From contig URZF01000015.1 of the NCBI GenBank assembly GCA_900552255.1, positions 1 to 15,457 on the forward strand: 15,457 nt of DNA. Direction: 5' to 3'. The position numbers were made by a program, and so were the translations under genes. This document shows, piece after piece, positions 7,701 through 13,717 of this stretch. Each line of letters begins with the position of its first letter. Positions within the stretch are counted from its first letter, which is position 1. This stretch comes from an uncultured Eubacteriales bacterium (GTDB lineage: Bacteria > Bacillota > Clostridia > Oscillospirales > CAG-272). A model generated the notes under the pieces. That model saw only the letters and a list, made by a program, of their open reading frames with translations. It did no database searches and had not been told where the DNA came from.

Positions 7701-7783
7701 TTCGCAGTCGTAGAGCCGAGATCGATGCCGACATCGAGCCGCTGCTTTGTATTCAGTTTCAGAGAAAGATTGTTTTCGACCAT
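4778..7783 (-). CDS. Tandem-domain acyl-CoA dehydratase activase with DUF2229
   Basis: The 1001-residue protein carries two BcrAD_BadFG (ASKHA ATPase) domains, roughly residues 17-270 and 331-590. The phosphate-binding loops are GIDLGSTTAKL (19-29) and GIDCGSTTTKL (334-344). Each domain keeps the two cysteines that in HgdC-type activators bridge a [4Fe-4S] cluster: Cys136/Cys175 and Cys456/Cys495, both pairs 39 residues apart. A CGGCGNHC cluster (Cys615, 618, 622) follows, with Cys641 nearby, then a DUF2229 region (about 680-990) containing SIPSDTACYPAKLMHGH and YPCLTYN. Such activators couple ATP hydrolysis to injection of a low-potential electron into a 2-hydroxyacyl-CoA dehydratase. The start at 7783 has AGAAGGA just upstream. 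It is first in a two-gene operon; no classical HgdA/HgdB pair or CoA-transferase is in the window, so the substrate is unknown. Confidence 0.9.
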   Translation of the reverse strand: MVENNLSLKLNTKQRLDVGIDLGSTTAKLVVVRDGEVIYSCYERHFAQVRTKVLELLRRIRGLFGTEADIHCAVSGSAGLGMAKAAGLPFVQEVFATGEVVRALEPDTSVVIELGGEDAKVIFFDGGIDERMNGSCAGGTGAFIDQMATLLDVTTEEMDEMSLRATRVYPIASRCGVFAKTDIQPLLNQGAAKENIVASIYHAVVSQTVTGLAQGRKIEGKVMFLGGPLHFCLGLRKSFKEGLHLDDDHAVFPDYALYAVALGAALYADHTGEAFSYDELERIVEKAAQEKTAVSALPPLFENEEEYKSFCDRHAKASVRFADPASYEGDAYLGIDCGSTTTKLVLIGEDGEILYSYYDSNRGNPVEIVRGQLLEVYRVCGDKIKIRASAVTGYGEDLIRHAFHVDFGIVETVAHFTAAKYFEPEVDFILDIGGQDIKCFKIRGGAIDSIMLNEACSSGCGSFIETFARSLGYDVKEFARLGLFAKAPSDLGSRCTVFMNSSVKQAQKDGAGVDDISAGLSLSVVRNAIYKVIRAASPDELGQKIVVQGGTFCNDAVLRSFEMLLGRHVIRPAIAGLMGAYGAALYAKTARKEASSLLDRAQVESFTYRSTAAVCGGCGNHCHLTINFFREEEKYVSGAKCDRGAGLTGKTREELPNLYRFKAERLAALFEAPAPENARGTIGLPAALGMIELAPFWHALFTALNIRVIFSGFSSRELYALGQYSIPSDTACYPAKLMHGHIETLIREKPDAIFYPCLTYNVDEKIADNHFNCPVVAYYSELLSGNMESLGSIPFLYPYLHINDPKTLAKQIHEMVEGRFGHFTPAQVRQAVSAAYHAYDKWMADTRAEGERAIEFARAHGKRIMILAGRPYHIDPEIGHGIDRVASSLGFVVVSEDSVAGLAEPAKVSVLNQWTYHARLYNAAKYAAAQPDTELVQLVSFGCGLDAITTDEVRSILEAHGKLYTQIKIDEITNLGAVTIRLRSLLGALELACREKKGGSL

Positions 7784-7894
7784 GGTTTTCCTTCTTTATC
7801 TATGTAAAAATGTGGATAATCCTGTCTTTCAGGACGCGGCGCGCTTCCGACCTTGCTTGGCCGCACCTGTTATTTTACTTATACAGCTGTTTTT

Positions 7895-7924
7895 ATTGTA
7901 ACACAACGGAAGGGAAAAAGTCAA
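7895..7924 (-). promoter_or_regulatory. Sigma-A type promoter for the activase/dehydratase operon
   Basis: On the minus strand, TTGACT (7924-7919) and TACAAT (7900-7895) are 18 bp apart. The start point should be near 7888, giving a leader of about 105 nt. The leader contains only a small hairpin (TCCTG/CAGGA, 7820-7834). I recognise no riboswitch in it. Confidence 0.8.
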
Positions 7925-8066
7925 GCTTCCGGATGCACGCAGACGCATGAAAGCGTCGGAATTTCATTAGGAGATTTTTTGTTCCGCTGCCGGAATTTTT
8001 CTCTTCTCGCTTTCTTTCCCTGTTCTTTCCGCAGACAGCTTTTGCGGCAGGCTTTTTCTTTCGTTT

Positions 8067-9608
8067 TTATCGTCCGGCGGGCCCGCCGCCGGGAACCGTG
8101 AAGGCGCCGTGCTCCCATGTGACCTCGACCGTCACGGGGAAATCCGCTTTTGCCGTCACGGCGGGCATCTCGCCCGGCCGGCGCTTTTCACACAGCAGGT
8201 CCACCGTTCCCGAGCCGAGCGGATATCGGCGCACGCCGTGCTTGTCGCAAAGTCTCACGTCCCATTTGATTTTGTTGTCCTTGGCGATGCTCCGGATGCC
8301 GAATACGTTTTCAAACAGCACGCATATCGGAGAAAGTCCCGTCCAGCCGACAAAATCCTCTCTTGCGATGTTTCCCGGCTCGCCCGATTTTTCCGCTTTG
8401 TAGTTCTCCCAAAGCGTTCCCGTTGCCGTATAAGTCTTTACGACATTTTCCAAATGATTGAGCGCGATTTCATGCGCGAGCTTTTGATATCCGCGTCTTT
8501 CGAGACCGCAGAGCACCATATAATTGGTCGGCGCCCAAACGGAGCCGCGCCAATACTGACCGGCGGGATCATAGAGCCTGTCGTCCGCCGACAGGGACGG
8601 CACCCGATGCGTCCGATTGAATTCCTCGGCATTTTCGAGATGGGCGACAAAACGAGGAAGACGGTCGGAAGGAACTGCGTCCGCAAGCAGCGCCCAGAAG
8701 GCTCCGATCGTTTTCACATGACTGCGCTCGTCGTTTGGCCAAAGATCGTAGTAAAAGCCGTCCTGCTCGTCCCAAAGCTTGTCGTTGACCGCGCGGAGCA
8801 GCAGTGCCAGCTCGTCGTCGAGCGCGGGGATTTCCTCCTCGCGGTGCAGCAGAGCTGCCATTTCTTTCAAAATACGCAGGCACAGGATTTCCTGGAAGCA
8901 GGCGTCCGCCCACACCATATGCCCGTGGGAAAAATAGATTCTGTTGAGATCCTTGTAGTCTTTGGGCGGCAGTCTGCGCTGATTGTCCATTCCGCAGCCC
9001 CATCCGCAGGAAAAATAGGTGCCGTCGCGCCATGTGTGATTTTCTTTCATCCATTCGTGATACGCGAGCAGCGGGTCGAATACGGAACGAAGCCGGCCGA
9101 TATCGCCTGTCGTTTGATAATGCTCCCATTCGCTCCATTCCATGATCTCGGGTCCGGTGCCGGAGGGCGTGAAGCGCGAATAAGGCTCTCCGTATACCTT
9201 CTCATAAAGCGTGCGGCAGATGAAGCCGTCCCGATGCTGGCGCGCATAAAAATTGTCGAGCGTCCGCTGAAAATCGAAAACACGGCTCCCATACCGGCCG
9301 AACATCGTGATGAATGTGGAATCCCACATGAAAAGATTGCCGTCGAAGGCGGTATCGATGAAATTCGACACAAACCCGCTGTATGCGTCGGCCTTGCGCA
9401 GATTTCGGAACGCGATTTCCCATGCGGTCTTATAGCATTCGACCGCGTCGTCATGTCCCTCCCAAGCGGGAAGCGGAAGCCTGTCTCGGACATCCTCATA
9501 AACGGGCAAAGGCTTTTTTTCGATTTGCCGTCCTATGAAGGCGTTGTCTGCGACACGTGGATTTTCGATATATGGTGATTCCTGATTCGGGAAAAAAACT
9601 GCGCTCAT
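8067..9608 (-). CDS. Intracellular (alpha/alpha)6-barrel glycoside hydrolase, GH63/MGH1-like
   Basis: The 513-residue protein resembles the GH63/GH37-clan catalytic domain, often annotated 'MGH1-like glycoside hydrolase' or trehalase-like. Recognisable blocks are NLFMWDSTFITMFGRYG (91-107), WGCGMDNQ (203-210), GFYYDLW (284-290), QYWRGSVWAPTNYMV (351-365) and GTLWENY (397-403). By analogy with GH63 enzymes, Asp208 is the probable general acid and Glu401 the probable general base. There is no signal peptide, so it acts on imported sugar, perhaps an alpha-linked disaccharide or a glycosylglycerate. No transporter or kinase lies beside it. The C-terminal ~60 residues form a beta-rich tail ending GGGPAGR. 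The ATG at 9608 follows GGAGGGAG (9618-9611). It is a single gene with its own promoter. The exact substrate is unresolved. Confidence 0.8.
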   Translation of the reverse strand: MSAVFFPNQESPYIENPRVADNAFIGRQIEKKPLPVYEDVRDRLPLPAWEGHDDAVECYKTAWEIAFRNLRKADAYSGFVSNFIDTAFDGNLFMWDSTFITMFGRYGSRVFDFQRTLDNFYARQHRDGFICRTLYEKVYGEPYSRFTPSGTGPEIMEWSEWEHYQTTGDIGRLRSVFDPLLAYHEWMKENHTWRDGTYFSCGWGCGMDNQRRLPPKDYKDLNRIYFSHGHMVWADACFQEILCLRILKEMAALLHREEEIPALDDELALLLRAVNDKLWDEQDGFYYDLWPNDERSHVKTIGAFWALLADAVPSDRLPRFVAHLENAEEFNRTHRVPSLSADDRLYDPAGQYWRGSVWAPTNYMVLCGLERRGYQKLAHEIALNHLENVVKTYTATGTLWENYKAEKSGEPGNIAREDFVGWTGLSPICVLFENVFGIRSIAKDNKIKWDVRLCDKHGVRRYPLGSGTVDLLCEKRRPGEMPAVTAKADFPVTVEVTWEHGAFTVPGGGPAGR

Positions 9609-9631
9609 GGCTCCCTCCGTTTTTTCTTTTC

Positions 9632-9660
9632 ATTATACAGCAATCCGGGCGGTTATTCAA
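9632..9660 (-). promoter_or_regulatory. Sigma-A type promoter for the glycoside hydrolase gene
   Basis: On the minus strand, TTGAAT (9660-9655) and a perfect TATAAT (9637-9632) are separated by 17 bp. The predicted start point is near 9625, so the leader is under 20 nt and contains only the ribosome binding site. Confidence 0.85.
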
Positions 9661-9670
9661 GTTTATTTTA

Positions 9671-9685
9671 AAATGCACTGCATTT
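9671..9685. promoter_or_regulatory. Perfect 7+1+7 palindrome upstream of the hydrolase promoter
   Basis: AAATGCA (9671-9677), C, TGCATTT (9679-9685) is a perfect dyad ending 10 bp upstream of the -35 box of the hydrolase promoter. That is a common place for an activator site. The regulator is unknown, and with this base composition a chance dyad cannot be excluded. Confidence 0.4.
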
Positions 9686-9701
9686 ATGCCGGCAGATGAC
9701 A

Positions 9702-9730
9702 GAAAAAGACTACCGTCGGTAGTCTTTTTC
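9702..9730. terminator. Symmetric intrinsic terminator after the anti-sigma gene
   Basis: GAAAAAGACTACC (9702-9714) pairs with GGTAGTCTTTTTC (9718-9730) around a three-base core. A- and T-runs on the outer edges make it usable on either strand. It lies about 100 nt beyond the stop of the minus-strand anti-sigma gene and insulates it from the hydrolase promoter. Confidence 0.8.
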
Positions 9731-9828
9731 CGTATTTGACCATAGCAGCTTATGTTCGAGGGCGTAGGAAAGAGGAATCGTATCGTCGGAAAAAATTTTC
9801 CGTCATTCCGCCTTATGGGCGGAGGGCC

Positions 9829-11337
9829 TCAATATTCCGGCTGCTTTTCGTATTTGACGATTTCTCCGGTAAGCGCGTTGACGTCAAAGCCGTACTGATA
9901 TCCGCCTGCGCGAAGCTTGATTTTGTAGACCGGGACATCATCCTGAGCATACGACTCGGATCTGTAATTCGTTATGTCGGCCGCATTTAACCCGGCAAAG
10001 GACAGGACAAGCTCGCGTGCGGTTCCCTCTCCGATGCAGTCCGCCGTGTCGGAGGGCTTTTTATCGGTGTCTTTGGAGTCGCTCCCCTCAGGAGTGTTCT
10101 GTTTTTTCTTTTCGGTTTTCTCGAATTTTAGGATTTCTCCGGTGGAGGCGTCGATGTCATATTCATATTCACTGTTTTTGTAGGAAAACTCTATCTCGTA
10201 AACCGATTTTCCGTTTTCCTTGTCAAGCTTGATTTCCATATCGGAAACAGCCAACTGCTCTGTTACGCCGGCATGAGAGAATGCGATCTCTTTTGCCTCG
10301 CCGGCGCTGATTACCGTGTTATCGGCGCCCGGTTCGCCCTTTTCTTTATCTTCGTCGGAATTGCTTTTTGCTTCTACGATCTCTCCGGTATTGGCGTTGA
10401 TCTCATAATCATATTTGTTGTCTCCATAGAGAAAGCTCACTTCATAGATCATGATGCCGTGTTCGTAGTCTATTTCGATTTCCAGTTTAGAGACGTTGAC
10501 GTCATCGGTCACGCCGGCATGGGAGAAAGCGGTCTCCTTCGCTCTGTCGATTCCAATATAGGCCTTGTCGCTTACATCGCCGGTCGAATTGACCTCCTCC
10601 AGCGTGAGGCCGTTTTTCTTGCTCAGAAAATTCAGCTCGTTGATGGTGAGTCCCGCAAGCTCCTCAAAGGAATACTGCGGATTCTTATCGATGAATTTCT
10701 GGATCAGCTTCGCTCGTCCGAGCGAGATCTGATAAGAATCGGCGAGCGCTTGCAGCTCCGAATCCGGCGAAACGATTTGGCTGAGTACCGCGCCGCTGAA
10801 GGTATCCGTTTGAAGTATGGCATTGATCTCATCCGTCAGCTTTTCTTGGAGCGCGGTGGTTTTTGCATCGTTGTCTCCGCAGACCGAGATGAGAATGGAA
10901 TTGGCTGCCTCGTTGAGATACCCGCTGCGGAGCATGGAGCCGATCAGCGCGTTGACGGTCACATCTAAGCTGCATCCCTTGAAGGACATTTCGCCGATTA
11001 CAATCTTGGCGTCCTCATTCAGCGCGTTTACGGCGAGGACCTCTTCTTTTTGGTTGGTTTTGATTTCGATGCTGGGGTTCACATCCAGCGAAACCACGGA
11101 ATCGACGCTGTAATTTGTCTGATAGAATTGTACGGCGAAAACTCCCGCGATCATAAGGACAAACGCCGCTGCGACAGCGGCTGTCCACCGCATGATTTTT
11201 CTTTTCGGTTTGGTGTCCGACATCGTAATAACCCTGCCTTTCTGCTTGTCGCATTCGGAAAGGATATCGTCAAGAACATTCGGTACGTTTTGCGTAAAGG
11301 CCTGTGCCACTTTTTTTTCAACATCTTTTTTTGTCAT
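9829..11337 (-). CDS. RsgI-like membrane anti-sigma factor with three PepSY domains
   Basis: The 502-residue protein has a cytoplasmic N-terminus (1-50), one membrane segment (about 51-72) and an extracytoplasmic part. The part after the membrane, VVSLDVNPSIEIKTN (81-95) and on to about 155, matches the RsgI middle domain, including the Asn87-Pro88 bond that is the autocleavage site in clostridial RsgI proteins. A helical stretch (about 160-255) follows. Three PepSY-like repeats come next (about 260-323, 343-404 and 434-496), each ending in a YDYEINANTGEI-like motif and separated by charged K/D/S/E linkers. It begins 1 nt after the ECF sigma stop, with AAAGGAG (11353-11347) inside the sigma gene, so the two are coexpressed. 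The inferred role is to hold the sigma factor at the membrane until an external signal is sensed by the PepSY region. Signal and regulon are unknown. Confidence 0.8.
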   Translation of the reverse strand: MTKKDVEKKVAQAFTQNVPNVLDDILSECDKQKGRVITMSDTKPKRKIMRWTAAVAAAFVLMIAGVFAVQFYQTNYSVDSVVSLDVNPSIEIKTNQKEEVLAVNALNEDAKIVIGEMSFKGCSLDVTVNALIGSMLRSGYLNEAANSILISVCGDNDAKTTALQEKLTDEINAILQTDTFSGAVLSQIVSPDSELQALADSYQISLGRAKLIQKFIDKNPQYSFEELAGLTINELNFLSKKNGLTLEEVNSTGDVSDKAYIGIDRAKETAFSHAGVTDDVNVSKLEIEIDYEHGIMIYEVSFLYGDNKYDYEINANTGEIVEAKSNSDEDKEKGEPGADNTVISAGEAKEIAFSHAGVTEQLAVSDMEIKLDKENGKSVYEIEFSYKNSEYEYDIDASTGEILKFEKTEKKKQNTPEGSDSKDTDKKPSDTADCIGEGTARELVLSFAGLNAADITNYRSESYAQDDVPVYKIKLRAGGYQYGFDVNALTGEIVKYEKQPEY

Positions 11338-11338
11338 G

Positions 11339-11917
11339 TTATTGCACTCCTTTCTCCCATGCGTTCTGTAATTTTTTGATTGCCCGATTGTAATTTGAAA
11401 GAACCGTCGGCAGCGGCATTTTCAGCAAGGCGGCGATTTCTCTGTGTTTGAGCCCGCTGACCGCATGCAGCACTACGATCTGCCGTCCTACGTCGCTGAG
11501 CGATTTCATACACAGAGAAAGCGTCATTTTGTCCCCCGCGGAAAATTCCGCATCTTCTTGGGGGATAAAGTTCCAGTCTTCCTCCGGCATAGGCGCGCAT
11601 TTGGAATGTGCCTGCCTGCATTTCAGACAAAGGTTTCGCGTGATGGTCAGGATCCATGCCATCGGCTTGCCTTGGCTGCGGTAGCTGTCCGCCGCGGAAT
11701 AGATGCGCAGATAGCAATCCTGCAAAACGTCCTGCGCATCGTGCGTGTCTTTCAAAATGGAAAGAGCAAAGCCGTAAACACTTTTGTTTGTTTGCTCATA
11801 GAGTAAGGCAAGCGCATCGCGGTCGCCCGCCGCAATCTTTTCAATCAGCTCGTCTAAATGCTTTGTGCCTGTGTCCAAGCTGTCATTTAGAGGGGCTATG
11901 GAGAAAAATGTCAACAT
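11339..11917 (-). CDS. ECF-type RNA polymerase sigma factor
   Basis: The 192-residue protein has the two-domain ECF layout. Sigma region 2 spans about residues 22-105, with SVYGFALSILKDTHDAQDVLQDCYLRIY and the promoter-melting segment PMAWILTITRNLCL. Region 4 spans about 128-186, with VLHAVSGLKHREIAALLKMPLPTVLSNYNRAIKKL as the -35-reading helix-turn-helix. The start at 11917 is supported by AAAGGAG (11931-11925), 7 nt upstream. The first ~20 residues are extra and family-atypical, so a slightly later start is possible. It is followed after 1 nt by the RsgI/PepSY anti-sigma gene, the classic arrangement for membrane-controlled sigma factors. The upstream region (11932-12019) is very AT-rich, and I could not identify a convincing self-recognised ECF promoter in it. 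Confidence 0.9.
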   Translation of the reverse strand: MLTFFSIAPLNDSLDTGTKHLDELIEKIAAGDRDALALLYEQTNKSVYGFALSILKDTHDAQDVLQDCYLRIYSAADSYRSQGKPMAWILTITRNLCLKCRQAHSKCAPMPEEDWNFIPQEDAEFSAGDKMTLSLCMKSLSDVGRQIVVLHAVSGLKHREIAALLKMPLPTVLSNYNRAIKKLQNAWEKGVQ

Positions 11918-12019
11918 AAGCTTGCTCCTTTACCTTAATAATCCGTGTGACCGCCATTTTATTGCATAGAAAATATTATTTTTTTAAAATTTTCAGAAGT
12001 GTTTCTGCAATAAATATGA

Positions 12020-12047
12020 AAAAAACCACTATGTATAGTGGTTTTTT
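12020..12047 (-). terminator. Intrinsic terminator of the tRNA-Gln gene
   Basis: AAAAAACCACTA (12020-12031) and TAGTGGTTTTTT (12036-12047) pair around TGTA. Read on the minus strand, it lies 5 nt past the encoded CCA end and finishes in a long T-run, which is ideal for releasing the tRNA precursor. It also separates the tRNA from the sigma factor gene. Confidence 0.9.
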
Positions 12048-12052
12048 GTAAA

Positions 12053-12130
12053 TGGCTGGGATAGCTGGACTCGAACCAGCGGAATGCAAGAGTCAAAGTC
12101 TTGTGCCTTAACCAACTTGGCTATATCCCA
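12053..12130 (-). tRNA. tRNA-Gln, anticodon TTG
   Basis: On the minus strand the gene starts TGGGATATAGCCAAG and folds into a full cloverleaf. The acceptor stem is TGGGATA/TATCCCA, followed by a D-arm with GCC..GGC. The anticodon stem-loop is CAAGA-CTTTGAC-TCTTG, with anticodon TTG at 12096-12094. The T-arm is GCTGG-TTCGAGT-CCAGC, and the discriminator is G with CCA encoded (12055-12053). TTG reads the glutamine codons CAA/CAG, and the TGGG start is typical of bacterial tRNA-Gln. It is a single gene with its own promoter and terminator. Confidence 0.95.
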
Positions 12131-12152
12131 ATAAAGTGGTTGATATATGATC

Positions 12153-12182
12153 ATTATATCATGTCCGCGTCCGCCTTGTCAA
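12153..12182 (-). promoter_or_regulatory. Promoter for tRNA-Gln
   Basis: On the minus strand, a perfect TTGACA (12182-12177) and a perfect TATAAT (12158-12153) are 18 bp apart, with the start point expected near 12146. The -10 box lies inside a loose AT-rich dyad (TGATATA, 12141-12147, and TATATCA, 12155-12161), which may be only a by-product of composition. Confidence 0.85.
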
Positions 12183-12198
12183 TATCAAACGAAAGAAA

Positions 12199-12230
12199 AA
12201 GCGGGGAATCTCCTTTGAGATCCCCCGCTT
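12199..12230 (-). terminator. Intrinsic terminator of the SLH-protein gene
   Basis: On the minus strand, AAGCGGGGGATCTC and GAGATTCCCCGCTT pair around AAAG with one mismatch, followed by TTTTCTTTC. It begins 4 nt after the stop codon of the SLH gene. Confidence 0.9.
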
Positions 12231-12234
12231 CGAC

Positions 12235-13488
12235 TTATTTGCAGCAAAGCAGCGTGTAAAGCAGGTTTACCGCATCTGCGCGTGTGAGCGCTGCCGAGCG
12301 GTCCTCGGAGGCGACAAGTCCGACCGAGGCGAGCATCGCGTATCCGTCGTCCGAGATCTCACTGTCCGTGCCGACGGAGGCATAGACGGCGTCCCCGAAG
12401 GAGAGCTCGCGCAGCGCCGCAATTCTGCTGATGATCGTCGCCGCCTGCGCCGAAGTGATCACATCGTTCGGAAGGAAGCAGCGTCCCTCTTCCGTATCGA
12501 TTCCGACGACAAGCCCGAGCCGTTTCGCCGCGGAAATATACTTGTTTTGATAGCTTGTGAAGGAGGCGCTGTCGGCGAAGCCGGATTCATCCGCCGCGAT
12601 GAGCGAGGAATCGATCCCGTTCGCATTCATTGCCATGATGAGAAAATCCGCTCTTGTGACGGTCTTGTCCGGATAGAAGAAGCTCTCGTCCCCGATTTTC
12701 TCGCCGACGATCACCCCGAGTTCCGCCATTTCCACCGCTGGGAGCTGATATTCGCTTCCGGCAAGATCGGTGTAGACGATCCCGCTTTTATTTTCCGAGG
12801 TGACGATCTTTACGGTCGCAGGCTCCGATTTGTTTCCATATTGATCGACCGCGATGAAGGTGAATTGATCTTTGCCGGCCGCGCCCTCGTTCGCGGTATA
12901 GCGAAAGCTGCCTGTGGAAGCGTCCGTCAGCTTCAGCGTACCCTTTTTCGGAGCGTCCACGATGATATAGGTCAGCTCATCGCCGTCTGGATCCGTCGCT
13001 GAGAGCGAAGAGAATACCGGAATGGCTTCCTTAGCCGCAAGCTCTGCCGAGGCGGCGGACGGCGCGAAGTTTAAAGAGTCCAGCATACAGACGGTGCATA
13101 CGAACGAATTTTCATAGCTGTCCCCGTAGGGCTTGAACTGGAACGTCGCGGTTTTGCCGGCCTCCGCCGGGAGAAAACGGAGCGCCGCGAGCGCCGCATA
13201 CGGGATGACCTGTCCCGGCGTCACGTCGACGGCGCCGAGCTTTAAAACACCGTCCGAGACTGCGGGCAAGGAGGTGATTTCAACGGCGGTGAAGTCCGTG
13301 CTTCCTAACGCATTTTCAAAATCCGCGGCTGTGAACGAAACGGTGTTGGTTCCGATGCCCGTTTTGATCATGCCGACCTCCTCCTGCATGACCGAGATCG
13401 CGGGAGATAAAATTCCGGCAGCGCTTGCCGTGATGCCGAAGCAAAGAAGTATGGATAGGATGAAAAATGTGATTCCGACTTTTTTCAT
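12235..13488 (-). CDS. Secreted cadherin-like/SLH-domain surface protein
   Basis: Numbered from an upstream ATG at 13497, the protein has 420 residues. That ATG abuts its AAAGGAA Shine-Dalgarno, whereas the ATG at 13488 (codon 4) has a 9-nt spacing and is the better start, giving 417 residues. A signal peptide spans to about residue 27 (GITASA/AG). Residues about 50-138 resemble a bacterial cadherin/Ig-like repeat (FTAADFENAL..., ITSLPAVSDGVLKLG). Residues about 144-232 form a second domain with the calcium-binding-like ATDPDGDELTY and FTFIAVDQYGNKS motifs. The C-terminal ~175 residues are three divergent S-layer homology repeats (about 243-290, 304-359, 368-417), recognisable from FYPDKTVTRADF, FLPNDVITSAQAA and ALTRADAVNLL. 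SLH repeats normally bind pyruvylated secondary wall polymer, so the protein is probably displayed on the wall with the SLH end anchored. No catalytic domain is seen. Confidence 0.85.
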   Translation of the reverse strand: MKKVGITFFILSILLCFGITASAAGILSPAISVMQEEVGMIKTGIGTNTVSFTAADFENALGSTDFTAVEITSLPAVSDGVLKLGAVDVTPGQVIPYAALAALRFLPAEAGKTATFQFKPYGDSYENSFVCTVCMLDSLNFAPSAASAELAAKEAIPVFSSLSATDPDGDELTYIIVDAPKKGTLKLTDASTGSFRYTANEGAAGKDQFTFIAVDQYGNKSEPATVKIVTSENKSGIVYTDLAGSEYQLPAVEMAELGVIVGEKIGDESFFYPDKTVTRADFLIMAMNANGIDSSLIAADESGFADSASFTSYQNKYISAAKRLGLVVGIDTEEGRCFLPNDVITSAQAATIISRIAALRELSFGDAVYASVGTDSEISDDGYAMLASVGLVASEDRSAALTRADAVNLLYTLLCCK

Positions 13489-13626
13489 ATATCGCATTTC
13501 CTTTCTTTTATTGATAAGGATATTTTGCCCAGTCTCGGAAATCGTTATACAAAAACGATCGGTCTTGGGGAAAATTTTGTCGTTTGATTTGACAAATTAT
13601 TGATGCAGGAAACTGCCTCTGTCCGC

Positions 13627-13655
13627 TTGACATATGAGGAGGGAAACGATAAAAT
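13627..13655 (+). promoter_or_regulatory. Sigma-A type promoter for the SPFH/deacetylase unit
   Basis: A perfect TTGACA (13627-13632) and TAAAAT (13650-13655) are 17 bp apart, with a start point near 13662. The resulting leader of about 56 nt contains the hairpin at 13687-13701. No equally good promoter for the divergent SLH gene was found in this 220-bp gap. Confidence 0.8.
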
Positions 13656-13686
13656 GATAACATAGGCAAACGCTTATATTATATAA

Positions 13687-13701
13687 GCCGCGCTTCGCGG
13701 C
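13687..13701 (+). promoter_or_regulatory. GC-rich leader hairpin upstream of the SPFH gene
   Basis: GCCGCG (13687-13692), loop CTT, CGCGGC (13696-13701) forms a compact 6-bp hairpin 5 nt before the GGAG ribosome binding site at 13707-13710. No T-run follows, so it is not a terminator. It may stabilise the 5' end or influence translation. Confidence 0.45.
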
Positions 13702-13717
13702 GGAACGGAGCTTTTCT

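Noticed and set aside
7784..7888. Riboswitch in the leader of the activase operon
   Set aside because: Only one short hairpin (7820-7834) is seen, with no terminator/antiterminator pair and no recognised aptamer core.
8109..9578. 489-codon open frame on the plus strand
   Set aside because: It is antisense to the glycoside hydrolase gene, with no domain, no sensible start region, and composition typical of a shadow frame.
10273..10968. 231-codon open frame on the plus strand
   Set aside because: It is antisense to the anti-sigma gene, in which PepSY and RsgI-like motifs are clear.
11932..12019. Self-recognised ECF promoter (GAAAC-type -35 with CGTC-type -10) upstream of the sigma gene
   Set aside because: A GAAACA is present on the minus strand near 12003-12008, but no matching -10 appears at the right distance. 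The region is mostly A/T runs in which weak matches are meaningless.
12141..12161. Operator palindrome over the tRNA-Gln -10 box
   Set aside because: The dyad is made almost only of A and T and includes the TATAAT itself, so chance is the simplest explanation.
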